Positions 1 to 8,131 of a DNA stretch of 64,000 bases are shown here, piece after piece. This DNA comes from Dehalococcoidia bacterium (lineage in GTDB: Bacteria; Chloroflexota; Dehalococcoidia; Lucifugimonadales; Australimonadaceae). The translations under genes and the position numbers were made by a program. A model generated the notes under the pieces. That model was not told the origin of the DNA. It made no database searches and saw only the letters and a list, made by a program, of their open reading frames with translations. The stretch lies in NCBI GenBank assembly GCA_022820645.1, contig JAJEFD010000013.1, positions 1-64,000 on the forward strand, in the 5' to 3' direction. Each line of letters begins with the position of its first letter. Within the stretch, counting starts at the first letter, position 1.

Positions 1-386
1 ATCTCCATGTTGCGGAGGCGAAGGTAGGACTGGTTCAAACAGGTCCACATCTCAGCGGAGATGTGGTGGCGCATCTGGCGGGCGTTCTCCCGCCCCTGGG
101 CGAAGCAACTGCGAATCGAGTCGGGATTGGTGGGTTCGAAGGTGAGGTCGTCGGCCAGCGCGTACGAGTCAACCAGCGTGAACAGGTCGTCGCTGTCGAG
201 TTGGAGCGCGCCGCTGAGCGGTTCCCGTTCCAATGCCCCGTAAATGCGGTGCCATCCGAAGTAGACGTCCCGGGCCGGGCTGTCGACGAGGGACTCGGTC
301 TGCTGGCGGAGCAGCCGTGACAGATGGCCGGCTCTCTCCAGGTAGCGGCCCATCCAATACAGCCCGGCGGCGCTTCTCGACAGCAT
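1..386 (-). CDS. Alpha-E domain protein (partial, 3' end beyond window)
   Basis: The minus strand from an ATG at 386 reads open to the window edge (128 codons). It begins MLSRSAAGLYWMGRYLERA, the characteristic start of alpha-E (DUF403) proteins, and continues with helical sequence. It follows the ATP-grasp gene by 7 bases. In known genomes alpha-E proteins sit beside circularly permuted ATP-grasp proteins, and the pair is thought to make or modify a peptide; its exact chemistry here is unknown. The C-terminal part lies outside the window. Family call is firm, function is not. Confidence 0.85.
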   Translation of the reverse strand, partial: MLSRSAAGLYWMGRYLERAGHLSRLLRQQTESLVDSPARDVYFGWHRIYGALEREPLSGALQLDSDDLFTLVDSYALADDLTFEPTNPDSIRSCFAQGRENARQMRHHISAEMWTCLNQSYLRLRNME

Positions 387-393
387 CTTACGA

Positions 394-1827
394 TCAGTCG
401 TCCAGTACCCAGAAGTCCTTGCCGCCCCCGCCCTGGCTGGAGTTCACCACGAGGCTCCCGCGGCGCAGCGCCACGCGGCAGAAGGCTCCGGGCACGATCC
501 GCGTCTCGCGACCCTGGAGGATGAAGGGCCGGAGGTCAACGTGGCGCGGCTCCAGTTCGCCATCCACAAGGCAGGGCGCACGGGAGAACGTCAACACCGG
601 CTGCGCGATGAAATCCGCCGGATTCGCTCGCACCTGCTTCGCGTACTCTTCACGCTCCTGTGGTGTGGCATGCGGTCCCACGAGCATCCCATATCCGCCG
701 GACTCGCCCACCCGTTTCACCACCAGCTCGTGCAGGTTGTCCAGCGTGTACTCCAGATCGTCGGGGCGCCGGCACAGATACGTCTCCACGTTGCCGAGTA
801 TCGGTTCTTCGCCGAGGTAATAGCGGACCATGTCCGGCACGTAGGGGTAGACGCTCTTGTCGTCGGCAACGCCGACCCCCGGAGCATTGACCAGCGTCAC
901 GTTGCCGCGTTTGCACGCGTCCAGCAGGCCGGGCACACCCAACATCGAGTCCGGACGGAAGGCGAACGGGTCCAGGAACAGGTCGTCCACACGGCGGTAG
1001 ATGACGTCCACACGGCGAAGCCCCGCAGTCGTGCGCATGTACACGAAACCGTCGCGCGTCAGCAGATCGCGCCCTTCGACCAGTTCCGCTCCGATTTCGT
1101 GGGCAAGGAACATATGCTCGTAGAAGGCCGCGTTGTACACCCCCGGCGACAGCAGCACGATAGTAGGGTCGGGATTGCCCCTGGGCCCCAGCTCGCTCAG
1201 CGTCTGCTGCAGCAGGTTCCCGTAGTGCTCGACCTCCCGCACACGCGATGCACGGTACAGGCGCCGCAGGCCCGCCTTCACTGCATTGCGGGTCGCGATC
1301 ATGTACGACACGCCGGAAGGCGACCGAAGGTTGTCCTCCAGCACGAAGAAGCCGTCGTGTGTCCGAAGGAGGTCCGACCCGCAGATTGCCACCCAGACTC
1401 CTTCCGGAGGAGAGTAGCCCAGCATCTCCGGGCGGTAGTTCGGGCATCCGATGACCAGGTCTTCGGGGATCACCCCGTCGGCGATGGCGTGCGCGCCGTT
1501 GTAGACGTCATCGATGAAACGGTTGAGCGCACGCAGGCGTTGGGCGAGTCCTGAATCGAGCAACGTCCACTCTGGTGCGGAAAGCACACGCGGCACGCAG
1601 TCCACGGGGATGATCCGTTCCTGGGCCTCCTCGTCTCCGTAGACCGTGAAGAAGATCCCCTCGTGCAGGAAAGAGCGGGCTACCCCTTCCTGGACACTGC
1701 CCAGACGTTCGGGGGGCAGGCTCAGCAACGTCTCGTACAGCTGCTGAGAGTGCTCCCGTGGCGACCCGTCCGCCAGCAGCATCTCGTCATAGATGGCAGA
1801 GTCGAGGTTATAGGAGTCGAAGTTCAT
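394..1827 (-). CDS. Circularly permuted ATP-grasp family protein
   Basis: The 477-residue product has the features of circularly permuted ATP-grasp enzymes (DUF404/DUF407). These include FVLEDNLRSPSGVSYM at about 161-176, HVDLRPFILQG at about 429-439, and a C-terminal NSSQGGGGKDFW near 462-473. Members are predicted ATP-dependent carboxylate-amine ligases forming amide bonds; the substrate is not known. It starts 18 bases after the histidine kinase stop and is followed 7 bases later by the alpha-E gene. It therefore probably belongs to the same transcript as the signalling genes, which is unusual company for this pair. Confidence 0.88.
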   Translation of the reverse strand: MNFDSYNLDSAIYDEMLLADGSPREHSQQLYETLLSLPPERLGSVQEGVARSFLHEGIFFTVYGDEEAQERIIPVDCVPRVLSAPEWTLLDSGLAQRLRALNRFIDDVYNGAHAIADGVIPEDLVIGCPNYRPEMLGYSPPEGVWVAICGSDLLRTHDGFFVLEDNLRSPSGVSYMIATRNAVKAGLRRLYRASRVREVEHYGNLLQQTLSELGPRGNPDPTIVLLSPGVYNAAFYEHMFLAHEIGAELVEGRDLLTRDGFVYMRTTAGLRRVDVIYRRVDDLFLDPFAFRPDSMLGVPGLLDACKRGNVTLVNAPGVGVADDKSVYPYVPDMVRYYLGEEPILGNVETYLCRRPDDLEYTLDNLHELVVKRVGESGGYGMLVGPHATPQEREEYAKQVRANPADFIAQPVLTFSRAPCLVDGELEPRHVDLRPFILQGRETRIVPGAFCRVALRRGSLVVNSSQGGGGKDFWVLDD

Positions 1828-1845
1828 GCTCCCCGCTCCCGTTCA

Positions 1846-4137
1846 CTAGCCTGCCTTGCCGTCGTCTTCAGCCTCTTCGTCCGACCCCTCTCCCGTGTCA
1901 TCCTCCTCATCGTCGACGCTCTCAGGAACGCCTTCGGCTTCGTCGTCATCATCGGCGTCATCGTCACCGATGGCACCATCCTCGTACTCAGCAGTTACCA
2001 CCGGGTACCTGAATGGCAGAGTCACCAGCATCTCCGTGAACTCACCCGCCTCTGACGTCACCGCTATCGTTCCCCCGTGCTGGCGGACGATGTCATTCGA
2101 GATCGCAAGCCCCAGCCCCGTTCCCTTGTCGGTGGGCTTGGTGGTGAAGAACGGGTTGAATATCTTGTCGATCGCCTCCTGGGGGATGCCGCTCCCGTTA
2201 TCCCTGACGCGGACCTCCACCGACTCATCCGTGCGTTTCGAAGAGAGCAGCACCTCGGGCATGAACTGCTCGCCTTCCGCTTCCTTCGCTTTCCGCTTTT
2301 CGTCCACGGCGTAGCAGGCGTTGCTCACCATGTTCAGGAAGACGCGGCCAAGGTCGCCGGGGATAGCTTCCACCTCGCCGGCATCCGGATCGAACTCCTG
2401 CCGGATGGTGAGTTGGAAGTCCGGGTCCAGCGCCCGGGCGCTGTGGTAGGCCAGCGAGGCATGCTCATTGACGAGGTCGTTGATGTCGATAGGACGCGCT
2501 TCGCCCCCGCCTCTGCCCATCATCAACATGTCCTGGACGATGCGGTTCGCTCGTTCGCCGTGCGACTGGATACGCTGAAGGTTGCCGGTCAGGTCGGCGG
2601 ATATCTCTTCGATGTACTGCTTCTGGTCCTCCGTCAACGCATCGCCGGTGTCATCGACCGCTTCCTTCAACTCCACGAGTAACTCTGCCGACGCTTCTGA
2701 GAAGTTCTTGACGAAGTTCAGCGGGTTCCTGATCTCGTGGGCAACTCCGGCGGTCAGCTCACCGAGCGCAGCCAACTTCTCCCGCATGACGATCTGGTCC
2801 TGCGCCTTGTCCAGGTCTGAAAGCGCAGACTCCAATTCGTCGTTCTTTTCGCGCAACTCCTCTGCCAGATGCTCAACCAGGTTCAGCCGTTGTACCTCCA
2901 GGGCGTTCCGGCGGAACACTTCCAGCGCCGCGGCCATGTCCGCTACCTCGTCTCGACCCTTCACGACCACTTCCTCTTCCAGTTCGCCCCCGGCCATCCG
3001 GCGCATCCGGTTAGAGAGGAACGCCAGCCGTCGAAGCAGCACCCGCCACACGAAGAGCCAGTCGATGAGCAACGCTCCTGTGACGCTCACGATGCCGATC
3101 GCGATGAGGAGCTGGCGCCCGGTGCGGATGGACTGGTCGGACGAGAGTGTCGCCGCTTCCGCATGCTGGTTCGCCACGCTGACCAGACTGTCCACTTCTT
3201 CCACGAGTTCGATCGCGATGGTGCGGTTCAGGGCGAGCAACTCACGCTGCCGCTCGGCAAGCTCCAACCCGCTCTGTACCAGAGCGAACCCTCCCTCTTC
3301 TTCGCCCAGACCGAGGTCGTAGAGCCGGTCTGCCAGGGGGGTAAGCGACGCCAACAGGTCTTCACTCACCTGCCCCAGGAACGTACTTTCAGCGCCTCTG
3401 AATGCGGCGAACTCCGCCTCGAACCGCTCCCGCAGCGGCTCTACCAGCGCCGGTTCGGAGACGGTGAACGCGCTTGCCAGCACCTGTGCCGCGATGCTGA
3501 GGGCTCCCTGCAACTCCGCGAGACGCCGGTATTCGATGATCTGATCGCCGGAGAAGGACTCTTCAGACGAAACAGGAGGCGCGTCGAGGCTGGTGTAGCC
3601 CGTCATCAGGTAGAAGAGCTGGTCATCCAGCGCCGGGATCAGGACTCCGTCCAGTTCGTCCTGGACCGCCGTCAGGTCCTGCCGGAGAACATCGCTGCGG
3701 GCTTCCAGCGCGAAGAACTCCGGCATCTCCGATTTGATCGTATCGATATTGGCGACCAGCCTGTCTGCCTGTTCACGGATGCTATCGAGGCGTTCCGCCT
3801 CGCTCCCCTGCGCCTCCAGCGCAGCCAGTTCTTCTTCGAATGCTCCGTGCGCCTGGTTGATCTCAGCCACCACCTCCGCGAAGTCTTCCACCTCGGCGGA
3901 CGTCAACCGCGGGGCCGCCGCCACCAATACGTTAGCGGACTCCGCCACGTGGAACGCTGTCGTGATCTCCGGCAGGCTGGCGTCGTTCACAAGGCTCTGC
4001 GCCTCGCTCACCCGGGTGAACGAGAACCAGCCCACGACACTCGCAGCCAGCGTGAGGGCAACCGCTCCCGCAATCACCAACTGCAGTTGTGTGGATATGC
4101 GCGATGGCAATCTGAAGAACCTGAGTGGTTGAATCAT
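1846..4137 (-). CDS. Membrane sensor histidine kinase with HAMP domain and acidic tail
   Basis: The 763-residue protein has a first membrane helix at about 20-40, then about 300 residues of mostly helical extracytoplasmic sequence and a second helix at about 343-366. A HAMP domain (about 365-418) and coiled coil lead into HisKA with phosphoacceptor His467 in VAHEIRNPLNFVKNF. The ATPase domain carries an N-box near 602-606, a G1 box DNGSGIP near 646, an F box near 660 and GTGLGLA near 672. The last 45 residues (about 718-763) are mostly Asp and Glu. Its start overlaps the stop of the binding-protein gene as ATGA, so the two are translationally coupled. The kinase probably reads that lipoprotein and passes phosphate to a receiver such as the REC-PP2C protein encoded upstream (inference). 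Confidence 0.9.
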   Translation of the reverse strand: MIQPLRFFRLPSRISTQLQLVIAGAVALTLAASVVGWFSFTRVSEAQSLVNDASLPEITTAFHVAESANVLVAAAPRLTSAEVEDFAEVVAEINQAHGAFEEELAALEAQGSEAERLDSIREQADRLVANIDTIKSEMPEFFALEARSDVLRQDLTAVQDELDGVLIPALDDQLFYLMTGYTSLDAPPVSSEESFSGDQIIEYRRLAELQGALSIAAQVLASAFTVSEPALVEPLRERFEAEFAAFRGAESTFLGQVSEDLLASLTPLADRLYDLGLGEEEGGFALVQSGLELAERQRELLALNRTIAIELVEEVDSLVSVANQHAEAATLSSDQSIRTGRQLLIAIGIVSVTGALLIDWLFVWRVLLRRLAFLSNRMRRMAGGELEEEVVVKGRDEVADMAAALEVFRRNALEVQRLNLVEHLAEELREKNDELESALSDLDKAQDQIVMREKLAALGELTAGVAHEIRNPLNFVKNFSEASAELLVELKEAVDDTGDALTEDQKQYIEEISADLTGNLQRIQSHGERANRIVQDMLMMGRGGGEARPIDINDLVNEHASLAYHSARALDPDFQLTIRQEFDPDAGEVEAIPGDLGRVFLNMVSNACYAVDEKRKAKEAEGEQFMPEVLLSSKRTDESVEVRVRDNGSGIPQEAIDKIFNPFFTTKPTDKGTGLGLAISNDIVRQHGGTIAVTSEAGEFTEMLVTLPFRYPVVTAEYEDGAIGDDDADDDDEAEGVPESVDDEEDDTGEGSDEEAEDDGKAG

Positions 4138-5429
4138 GGCTCGATGTCCTGCAACGCCCAGGTTTCCTGCAGCAACTGGAAGTCCCCCAGTGCCTGGATC
4201 GGATAATACGCTCCGTCAGGCCCGAGCACGGTCAGGAACACCGTGTCTGAGCCTTGGTTGTCATCTTCCCCGTAACCCAGCTGGAATCCATCCAGGTCGA
4301 TCATGTCGGGAGTGGTCAGGCTATCCAGGAAACACTGGCGGGTGAGCTCACGCCCGCAACCTTCCAGCCCTGCTATCGCAAGACGCCCTGCCAGGTATCC
4401 TTCGAGCGATACGAAGCCCGGCAACGCACTCGGATCATACGACGAGAGCGCACTCCGGTAAGTCCGCACGACGGGTTGCGACAGGTCGTTCGGGAAGGGC
4501 ACCACCTGTGTTACGAACACTCCGGCGCCATCGGGACCGAGTTCCCGCGCCAGCGCGTTGCTGCCGACGAAGGAGATGTTGATGAACTGCACGTCCATCC
4601 CGATATGCCGCGCCCATCTGATGAAGGTTGCCACCGGTTCGTAGGCCCCCACCATGATCACCGCCTCGGGAAGCGAACGCTCTATATCCAACAAAGCGGT
4701 CTTCACCGCGGTTGTGTTGCGCGTATACAGCCCGATGCCCACCGGAGACATGTTTCTGCGCCGGAGTGCGTCTACCGCCCCCTGGTAGCCCGCACGGCCG
4801 AAGGAGTCGTCCTGGTACATCACCGCTATCCGCGTGATGCCCAGGTCCTCGGTCAGACGCTCGACCATCTCCTCCGTCTCCTGGTTGTACGAGGCGCGAA
4901 CGTTGATCACGTTCTCCGGCCCCAGGGTTCGCAGGAACTCCGCTCCCGTGAATGGCGCGAGATAGGGTACACCCGCCGACACGGACACGGGGGTAGCGGA
5001 GCGTGATGTAGGCGTCCCCACTGCTCCCATCAGCATGAACACACGCTCATCCTCTATCAGCTGAAGCGTGTTCGTAACCGCCTTCTCTGGTTCATAGGAG
5101 TCATCCAGCGAAATCAACTCCAGTGAGCGCCCGTGTACGCCCCCCGCCCGGTTCGCTTCGTGGAACGCCGCCCGGATGCCCAGCCGCATGTTGGTACCGA
5201 GTTCCTCGGCCGGGCCGCTGAACGCAGCGGACTGTCCGAACAGTACCTGATCGTCGGTCACGCCGGGTGTCCCTGTGTCTACGGGGGTCGGCGTCGCGGT
5301 AGCCCTCTCGTGATGCGGAGTAGGGGTAGGCAACGCTGTTGCATCGCCGTTACAGCCAATCAGCCCCGCGACGATGAAAAGTGCTGCGATGTACCCGGGC
5401 GTACGCCCGGAACGCGGCACGCGTTTCAT
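4134..5429 (-). CDS. Substrate-binding lipoprotein, branched-chain amino acid type (Peripla_BP_6)
   Basis: The 431-residue protein has an N-terminal hydrophobic signal ending in lipobox LIGC with Cys26, so it should be a membrane-anchored lipoprotein. The body looks like a type I periplasmic binding protein of the LivJ family: QSAAFSGPAEELGTNMRLGI near the mature N-terminus and LISLDDSYEPEKAV further on. No ABC permease or ATPase genes accompany it. Its start overlaps the RsbW-like gene and its stop overlaps the histidine kinase start, both as ATGA. The setting suggests a ligand sensor for the adjacent kinase rather than a transporter part. The ligand cannot be told from sequence. Confidence 0.87.
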   Translation of the reverse strand: MKRVPRSGRTPGYIAALFIVAGLIGCNGDATALPTPTPHHERATATPTPVDTGTPGVTDDQVLFGQSAAFSGPAEELGTNMRLGIRAAFHEANRAGGVHGRSLELISLDDSYEPEKAVTNTLQLIEDERVFMLMGAVGTPTSRSATPVSVSAGVPYLAPFTGAEFLRTLGPENVINVRASYNQETEEMVERLTEDLGITRIAVMYQDDSFGRAGYQGAVDALRRRNMSPVGIGLYTRNTTAVKTALLDIERSLPEAVIMVGAYEPVATFIRWARHIGMDVQFINISFVGSNALARELGPDGAGVFVTQVVPFPNDLSQPVVRTYRSALSSYDPSALPGFVSLEGYLAGRLAIAGLEGCGRELTRQCFLDSLTTPDMIDLDGFQLGYGEDDNQGSDTVFLTVLGPDGAYYPIQALGDFQLLQETWALQDIEP

Positions 5430-5845
5430 CCATCCCTCGACATGGCAACGGTCATGCGGTTCTTGCCATCCTCCCGCCGGTATTGCATGTCGGAGGTCAT
5501 CGTCCGCACGAGGTAAACGCCCAATCCACCTATGCGGCGTTCCTCCATCGGCGATTCCATGTCCGGTTCAGGGGCATCGTGCAACGGATCGAAGGGCTTC
5601 CCTTCGTCCGTAATCTCAATGACCAGGTCTTCTTCGTTGCACGTAAGCTCAACGTCCAGCTGATGCCCGTCCTCGTCATAGGCATAGTTGATGACGTTGA
5701 GCACCAGCTCTTCCAGGACCAGGTTCACCCTGAACGTGAGCGCGGCAGGCCAGTTGTCCTGCTCCGCTAACGTTTCGATCGCGGCGGTCAGCCGTTCCAG
5801 CTCCTCGGGGCGCGTCTCGAGTGTCAGGGACAACCCGTTGCTCAT
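5426..5845 (-). CDS. RsbW-like anti-sigma serine kinase (HATPase_c_2)
   Basis: A 139-residue GHKL ATPase of the RsbW/SpoIIAB class. The N-box is EELVLNVINYAYDE, the G1 box DEGKPFDP and the glycine lid RIGGLGVYLV. Such proteins bind a partner (a sigma factor or another target) and phosphorylate the STAS antagonist. I chose the ATG at 5845 rather than one at 5878 because it makes an ATGA overlap with the preceding phosphatase stop, the pattern used by the next two junctions; the longer start would overlap by 37 bases. No sigma factor gene is adjacent, so the target is unknown. Confidence 0.88.
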   Translation of the reverse strand: MSNGLSLTLETRPEELERLTAAIETLAEQDNWPAALTFRVNLVLEELVLNVINYAYDEDGHQLDVELTCNEEDLVIEITDEGKPFDPLHDAPEPDMESPMEERRIGGLGVYLVRTMTSDMQYRREDGKNRMTVAMSRDG

Positions 5846-7020
5846 GCCTGCGCTCTCCCACGCCTCAGCGTCAGACATGTGATGTCGTCCGACTGTGGCG
5901 CTCCACTTACGAACTCTCGAACAGCCGCGAACACTGCCTCGTTCGCTGCCTCCGCGCCCTGTGGCGCGCCTCCTGTGAAAACCGCCTGCAGACGCGCCAT
6001 CCCGAACTCTTCGTTCACCGCGTCCATAGCCTCCGTCACGCCGTCCGTGTACAGGACCAGCGTATCGCCCGGGGCCAGGGTGAGTTCACCTTCTACGAAC
6101 TCGACGCCCGACAGGACGGCCAATGCGAGCCCTTCGGTGTAAGGGAGCACGGTGGAGCTCCCGTCGCTGTGGAAGATCACAGGCAGGTTGTGGCCTCCAT
6201 TGGCATAGGAGAGGTGCCCGGTCGCAGGGTTGTAAACCGCGTACAGCACCGTGACGAACATGGCGGACTCGTTGTCCTCAGCGAGGAGATTGTTCACCTC
6301 CCGGAGCACCTTCCCCGGTTCGGTCAGGCCGATGGCAGAGCCCTTCAACAGCGTACGGCTGGACATCATGAACAGCGCTGCCGGCACACCCTTGCCCGAC
6401 ACGTCCGCGATGGCCAGGCCGATCTGGCCGTCATCCAGGAGCACAACGTCGAAGAAGTCCCCACCAACGTTGCGAGCCGGTTCCATGCTCCCGAATACCT
6501 CGAAATCGTCCCCGCGCGGGAACTGCGTCGGGAGGATCGACTGCTGCATCTGGCTCGCCACGTCCAGCTCCCGCTGCAGCGATACCAGCTTGTCACGGGA
6601 GGAGAGCGCCTCCTTCCACGCCTTCATGTTCTCCAGCGTGCGCTCTATCGTCACTTGCAGGTCATCGAAGTCGAGCGGCTTGGTAACGAAGTCGAACGCA
6701 CCGCGGTTCATCGCGGTGCGGATGTTCTTCATGTCTCCGTAGGCAGAGACGATGACCGCACGGAGATCAGGGTTCAGCTCCGATATCTGGGACAGCAGCG
6801 TCAGCCCGTCCATCTTGGGCATGTTGATATCCGAGACCACCATATCGATCTCCGGATCGCTGTTGAGCACATCGAGCGCCTCGATCCCGTTCTGGGCGAA
6901 GACGAACGAGTAGCGCCCGGACCGTATGTGACGCCGCATCCGCTGCAACATCAACGGCTCTACGTCGGGCTCGTCGTCAACCACCAGTATCCTGTACGCT
7001 TCCCCTTCTGATTCAGACAT
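5842..7020 (-). CDS. Response regulator with PP2C-type (SpoIIE/RsbU) phosphatase domain
   Basis: The 392-residue protein starts with a receiver domain (acid pair Asp15-Asp16, phosphoacceptor Asp64 in VVSDINMPKMDG, then a Lys in FVTKPLDF). A linker coiled coil leads to a SpoIIE-type phosphatase domain with ARNVGGDFFDV, ADVSGKG, LVLYTDGVTEAMDA and SDDITCL, which hold the metal-binding aspartates. By family, phosphorylation of the receiver switches on dephosphorylation of a STAS antagonist, here probably the gene just upstream. A GAGGAG ribosome site precedes the ATG by about 4 bases. The phosphodonor is likely the kinase at 1846-4137 (inference). Confidence 0.92.
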   Translation of the reverse strand: MSESEGEAYRILVVDDEPDVEPLMLQRMRRHIRSGRYSFVFAQNGIEALDVLNSDPEIDMVVSDINMPKMDGLTLLSQISELNPDLRAVIVSAYGDMKNIRTAMNRGAFDFVTKPLDFDDLQVTIERTLENMKAWKEALSSRDKLVSLQRELDVASQMQQSILPTQFPRGDDFEVFGSMEPARNVGGDFFDVVLLDDGQIGLAIADVSGKGVPAALFMMSSRTLLKGSAIGLTEPGKVLREVNNLLAEDNESAMFVTVLYAVYNPATGHLSYANGGHNLPVIFHSDGSSTVLPYTEGLALAVLSGVEFVEGELTLAPGDTLVLYTDGVTEAMDAVNEEFGMARLQAVFTGGAPQGAEAANEAVFAAVREFVSGAPQSDDITCLTLRRGRAQA

Positions 7021-7117
7021 CGTCTCCTCACGCCTGTTCTTCGCGGGCAGCCTGAATAATCACCCGGCGCCGGCCGACGATTCAGTGCCGACCCCAGGTT
7101 GGTCCCGACCCTGAGGA

Positions 7118-7456
7118 TTAGTCTTCGAGCGCCTTCAGCGCATCTGTCCGGGAATCGTGCACCGGCACGATCTTGTCGAACCCGCTGATGGCGAATATCT
7201 CTCGGACGGATTCGGAGAGCGAGCACCCCAGCAGTTTGGCGTTCTGCTTCTGGAGCGACTTGGCAACCAGAAGGATGACACGAAGGCCCGCGCTGCTGAT
7301 GTACTGCAACTGCCCCATGTCCATGATGACGCCCTGGTCACTCGGTTGGATTGCTCCCTCGAGCGCGGTCTGGAAGTCCATCGCGTTCGTCCCGTCCACG
7401 CGCCCTTCCACGTCCACGATCAGATTCGAGCCTTCCCGTGTACTCTTGAGATCCAT
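7118..7456 (-). CDS. STAS-domain anti-sigma factor antagonist (RsbV-like)
   Basis: A 112-residue single STAS domain. The segment YISSAGLRVILL carries Ser54-Ser55; Ser55 aligns with the phosphoserine of SpoIIAA. Phosphorylation by the RsbW-like kinase should inactivate it and dephosphorylation by the PP2C protein restore it. It is the first gene of the minus-strand run, separated from the phosphatase gene by 97 bases. A GGGGAG-type ribosome site lies about 10 bases before the ATG. All three classical partner-switch components are therefore present in order: antagonist, phosphatase, kinase. Confidence 0.9.
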   Translation of the reverse strand: MDLKSTREGSNLIVDVEGRVDGTNAMDFQTALEGAIQPSDQGVIMDMGQLQYISSAGLRVILLVAKSLQKQNAKLLGCSLSESVREIFAISGFDKIVPVHDSRTDALKALED

Positions 7457-7584
7457 GTAGCTTCTCCCCTACTCAGGATTGACGAGCCTCCGACGACTCA
7501 TCCGCAACTCTACCAAATGTTGCGCGCCCGTGTGAAATCCTGCACACCACGGCGTCGTGTCTGTCGAACACTCGCCCCATACTT

Positions 7585-7590
7585 TACAAT
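7585..7590 (+). promoter_or_regulatory. Likely -10 box for ogt
   Basis: TACAAT lies 31 bases before the ogt ATG. A weak -35 candidate, TGTCGA at 7562-7567, sits 17 bases upstream. A GAGGAGG ribosome site follows, so the leader would be about 25 bases. Confidence 0.5.
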
Positions 7591-7621
7591 TGCTGCACGC
7601 TGAGCGAGGAGGCACGACCGG

Positions 7622-8131
7622 ATGAAACTGTACTACGACGTATTTGAGACCGGTTGGGGATGGGTGGCAGTCGCCGGATCGGACAAGGGCATACGCTACG
7701 CCACCCTCCCTGAGCCGTCTCCCGATCGCGCCCTGGACGATCTCGAACGCAGCATGCGGGCCCCGCTCCCTGAGCACGTGCCGGACGCGTTCAACGCCTA
7801 CCGCACCCAACTCGAGGCGTACCTGAGGGGCGACGCCCCCGCATGGAACGTGCCCCTGGACCTGGACGGCGTGGCCCCTTTCTTCCGCCGTGCATGGGAG
7901 GCATGCCGCTCCATCCCTCCCGGAGAGACGCGCACCTACGAGTGGCTCGCAGCCTCCGCGGGAAACATCAAAGCCGTACGCGCCGCAGGTCAGGCCATGG
8001 CGCGGAACCGCATCCCCCTCGTTATCCCGTGTCATCGCGTGATCGGCAAAGACGGCGGGCTGCACGGGTTCGGCGGCCCCGGCCTGCAGATGAAAGCGCG
8101 CCTGCTGAATCTGGAAGCGGCGTTCGCCTGA
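7622..8131 (+). CDS. ogt: Methylated-DNA--[protein]-cysteine S-methyltransferase
   Basis: The 169-residue protein contains the hallmark active-site motif IPCHRVIG with acceptor Cys137, and the preceding helix-turn-helix region NIKAVRAAGQAMARNRIPLV. It should repair O6-alkylguanine (and O4-alkylthymine) in DNA by irreversible transfer of the alkyl group to the cysteine. The N-terminal domain is short and divergent, as is common. The gene starts 165 bases from the divergent STAS gene. Its TGA abuts the reverse-oriented dnaE stop, so the two convergent genes share the palindrome TGATCA with no intergenic space. Confidence 0.93.
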   Translation: MKLYYDVFETGWGWVAVAGSDKGIRYATLPEPSPDRALDDLERSMRAPLPEHVPDAFNAYRTQLEAYLRGDAPAWNVPLDLDGVAPFFRRAWEACRSIPPGETRTYEWLAASAGNIKAVRAAGQAMARNRIPLVIPCHRVIGKDGGLHGFGGPGLQMKARLLNLEAAFA

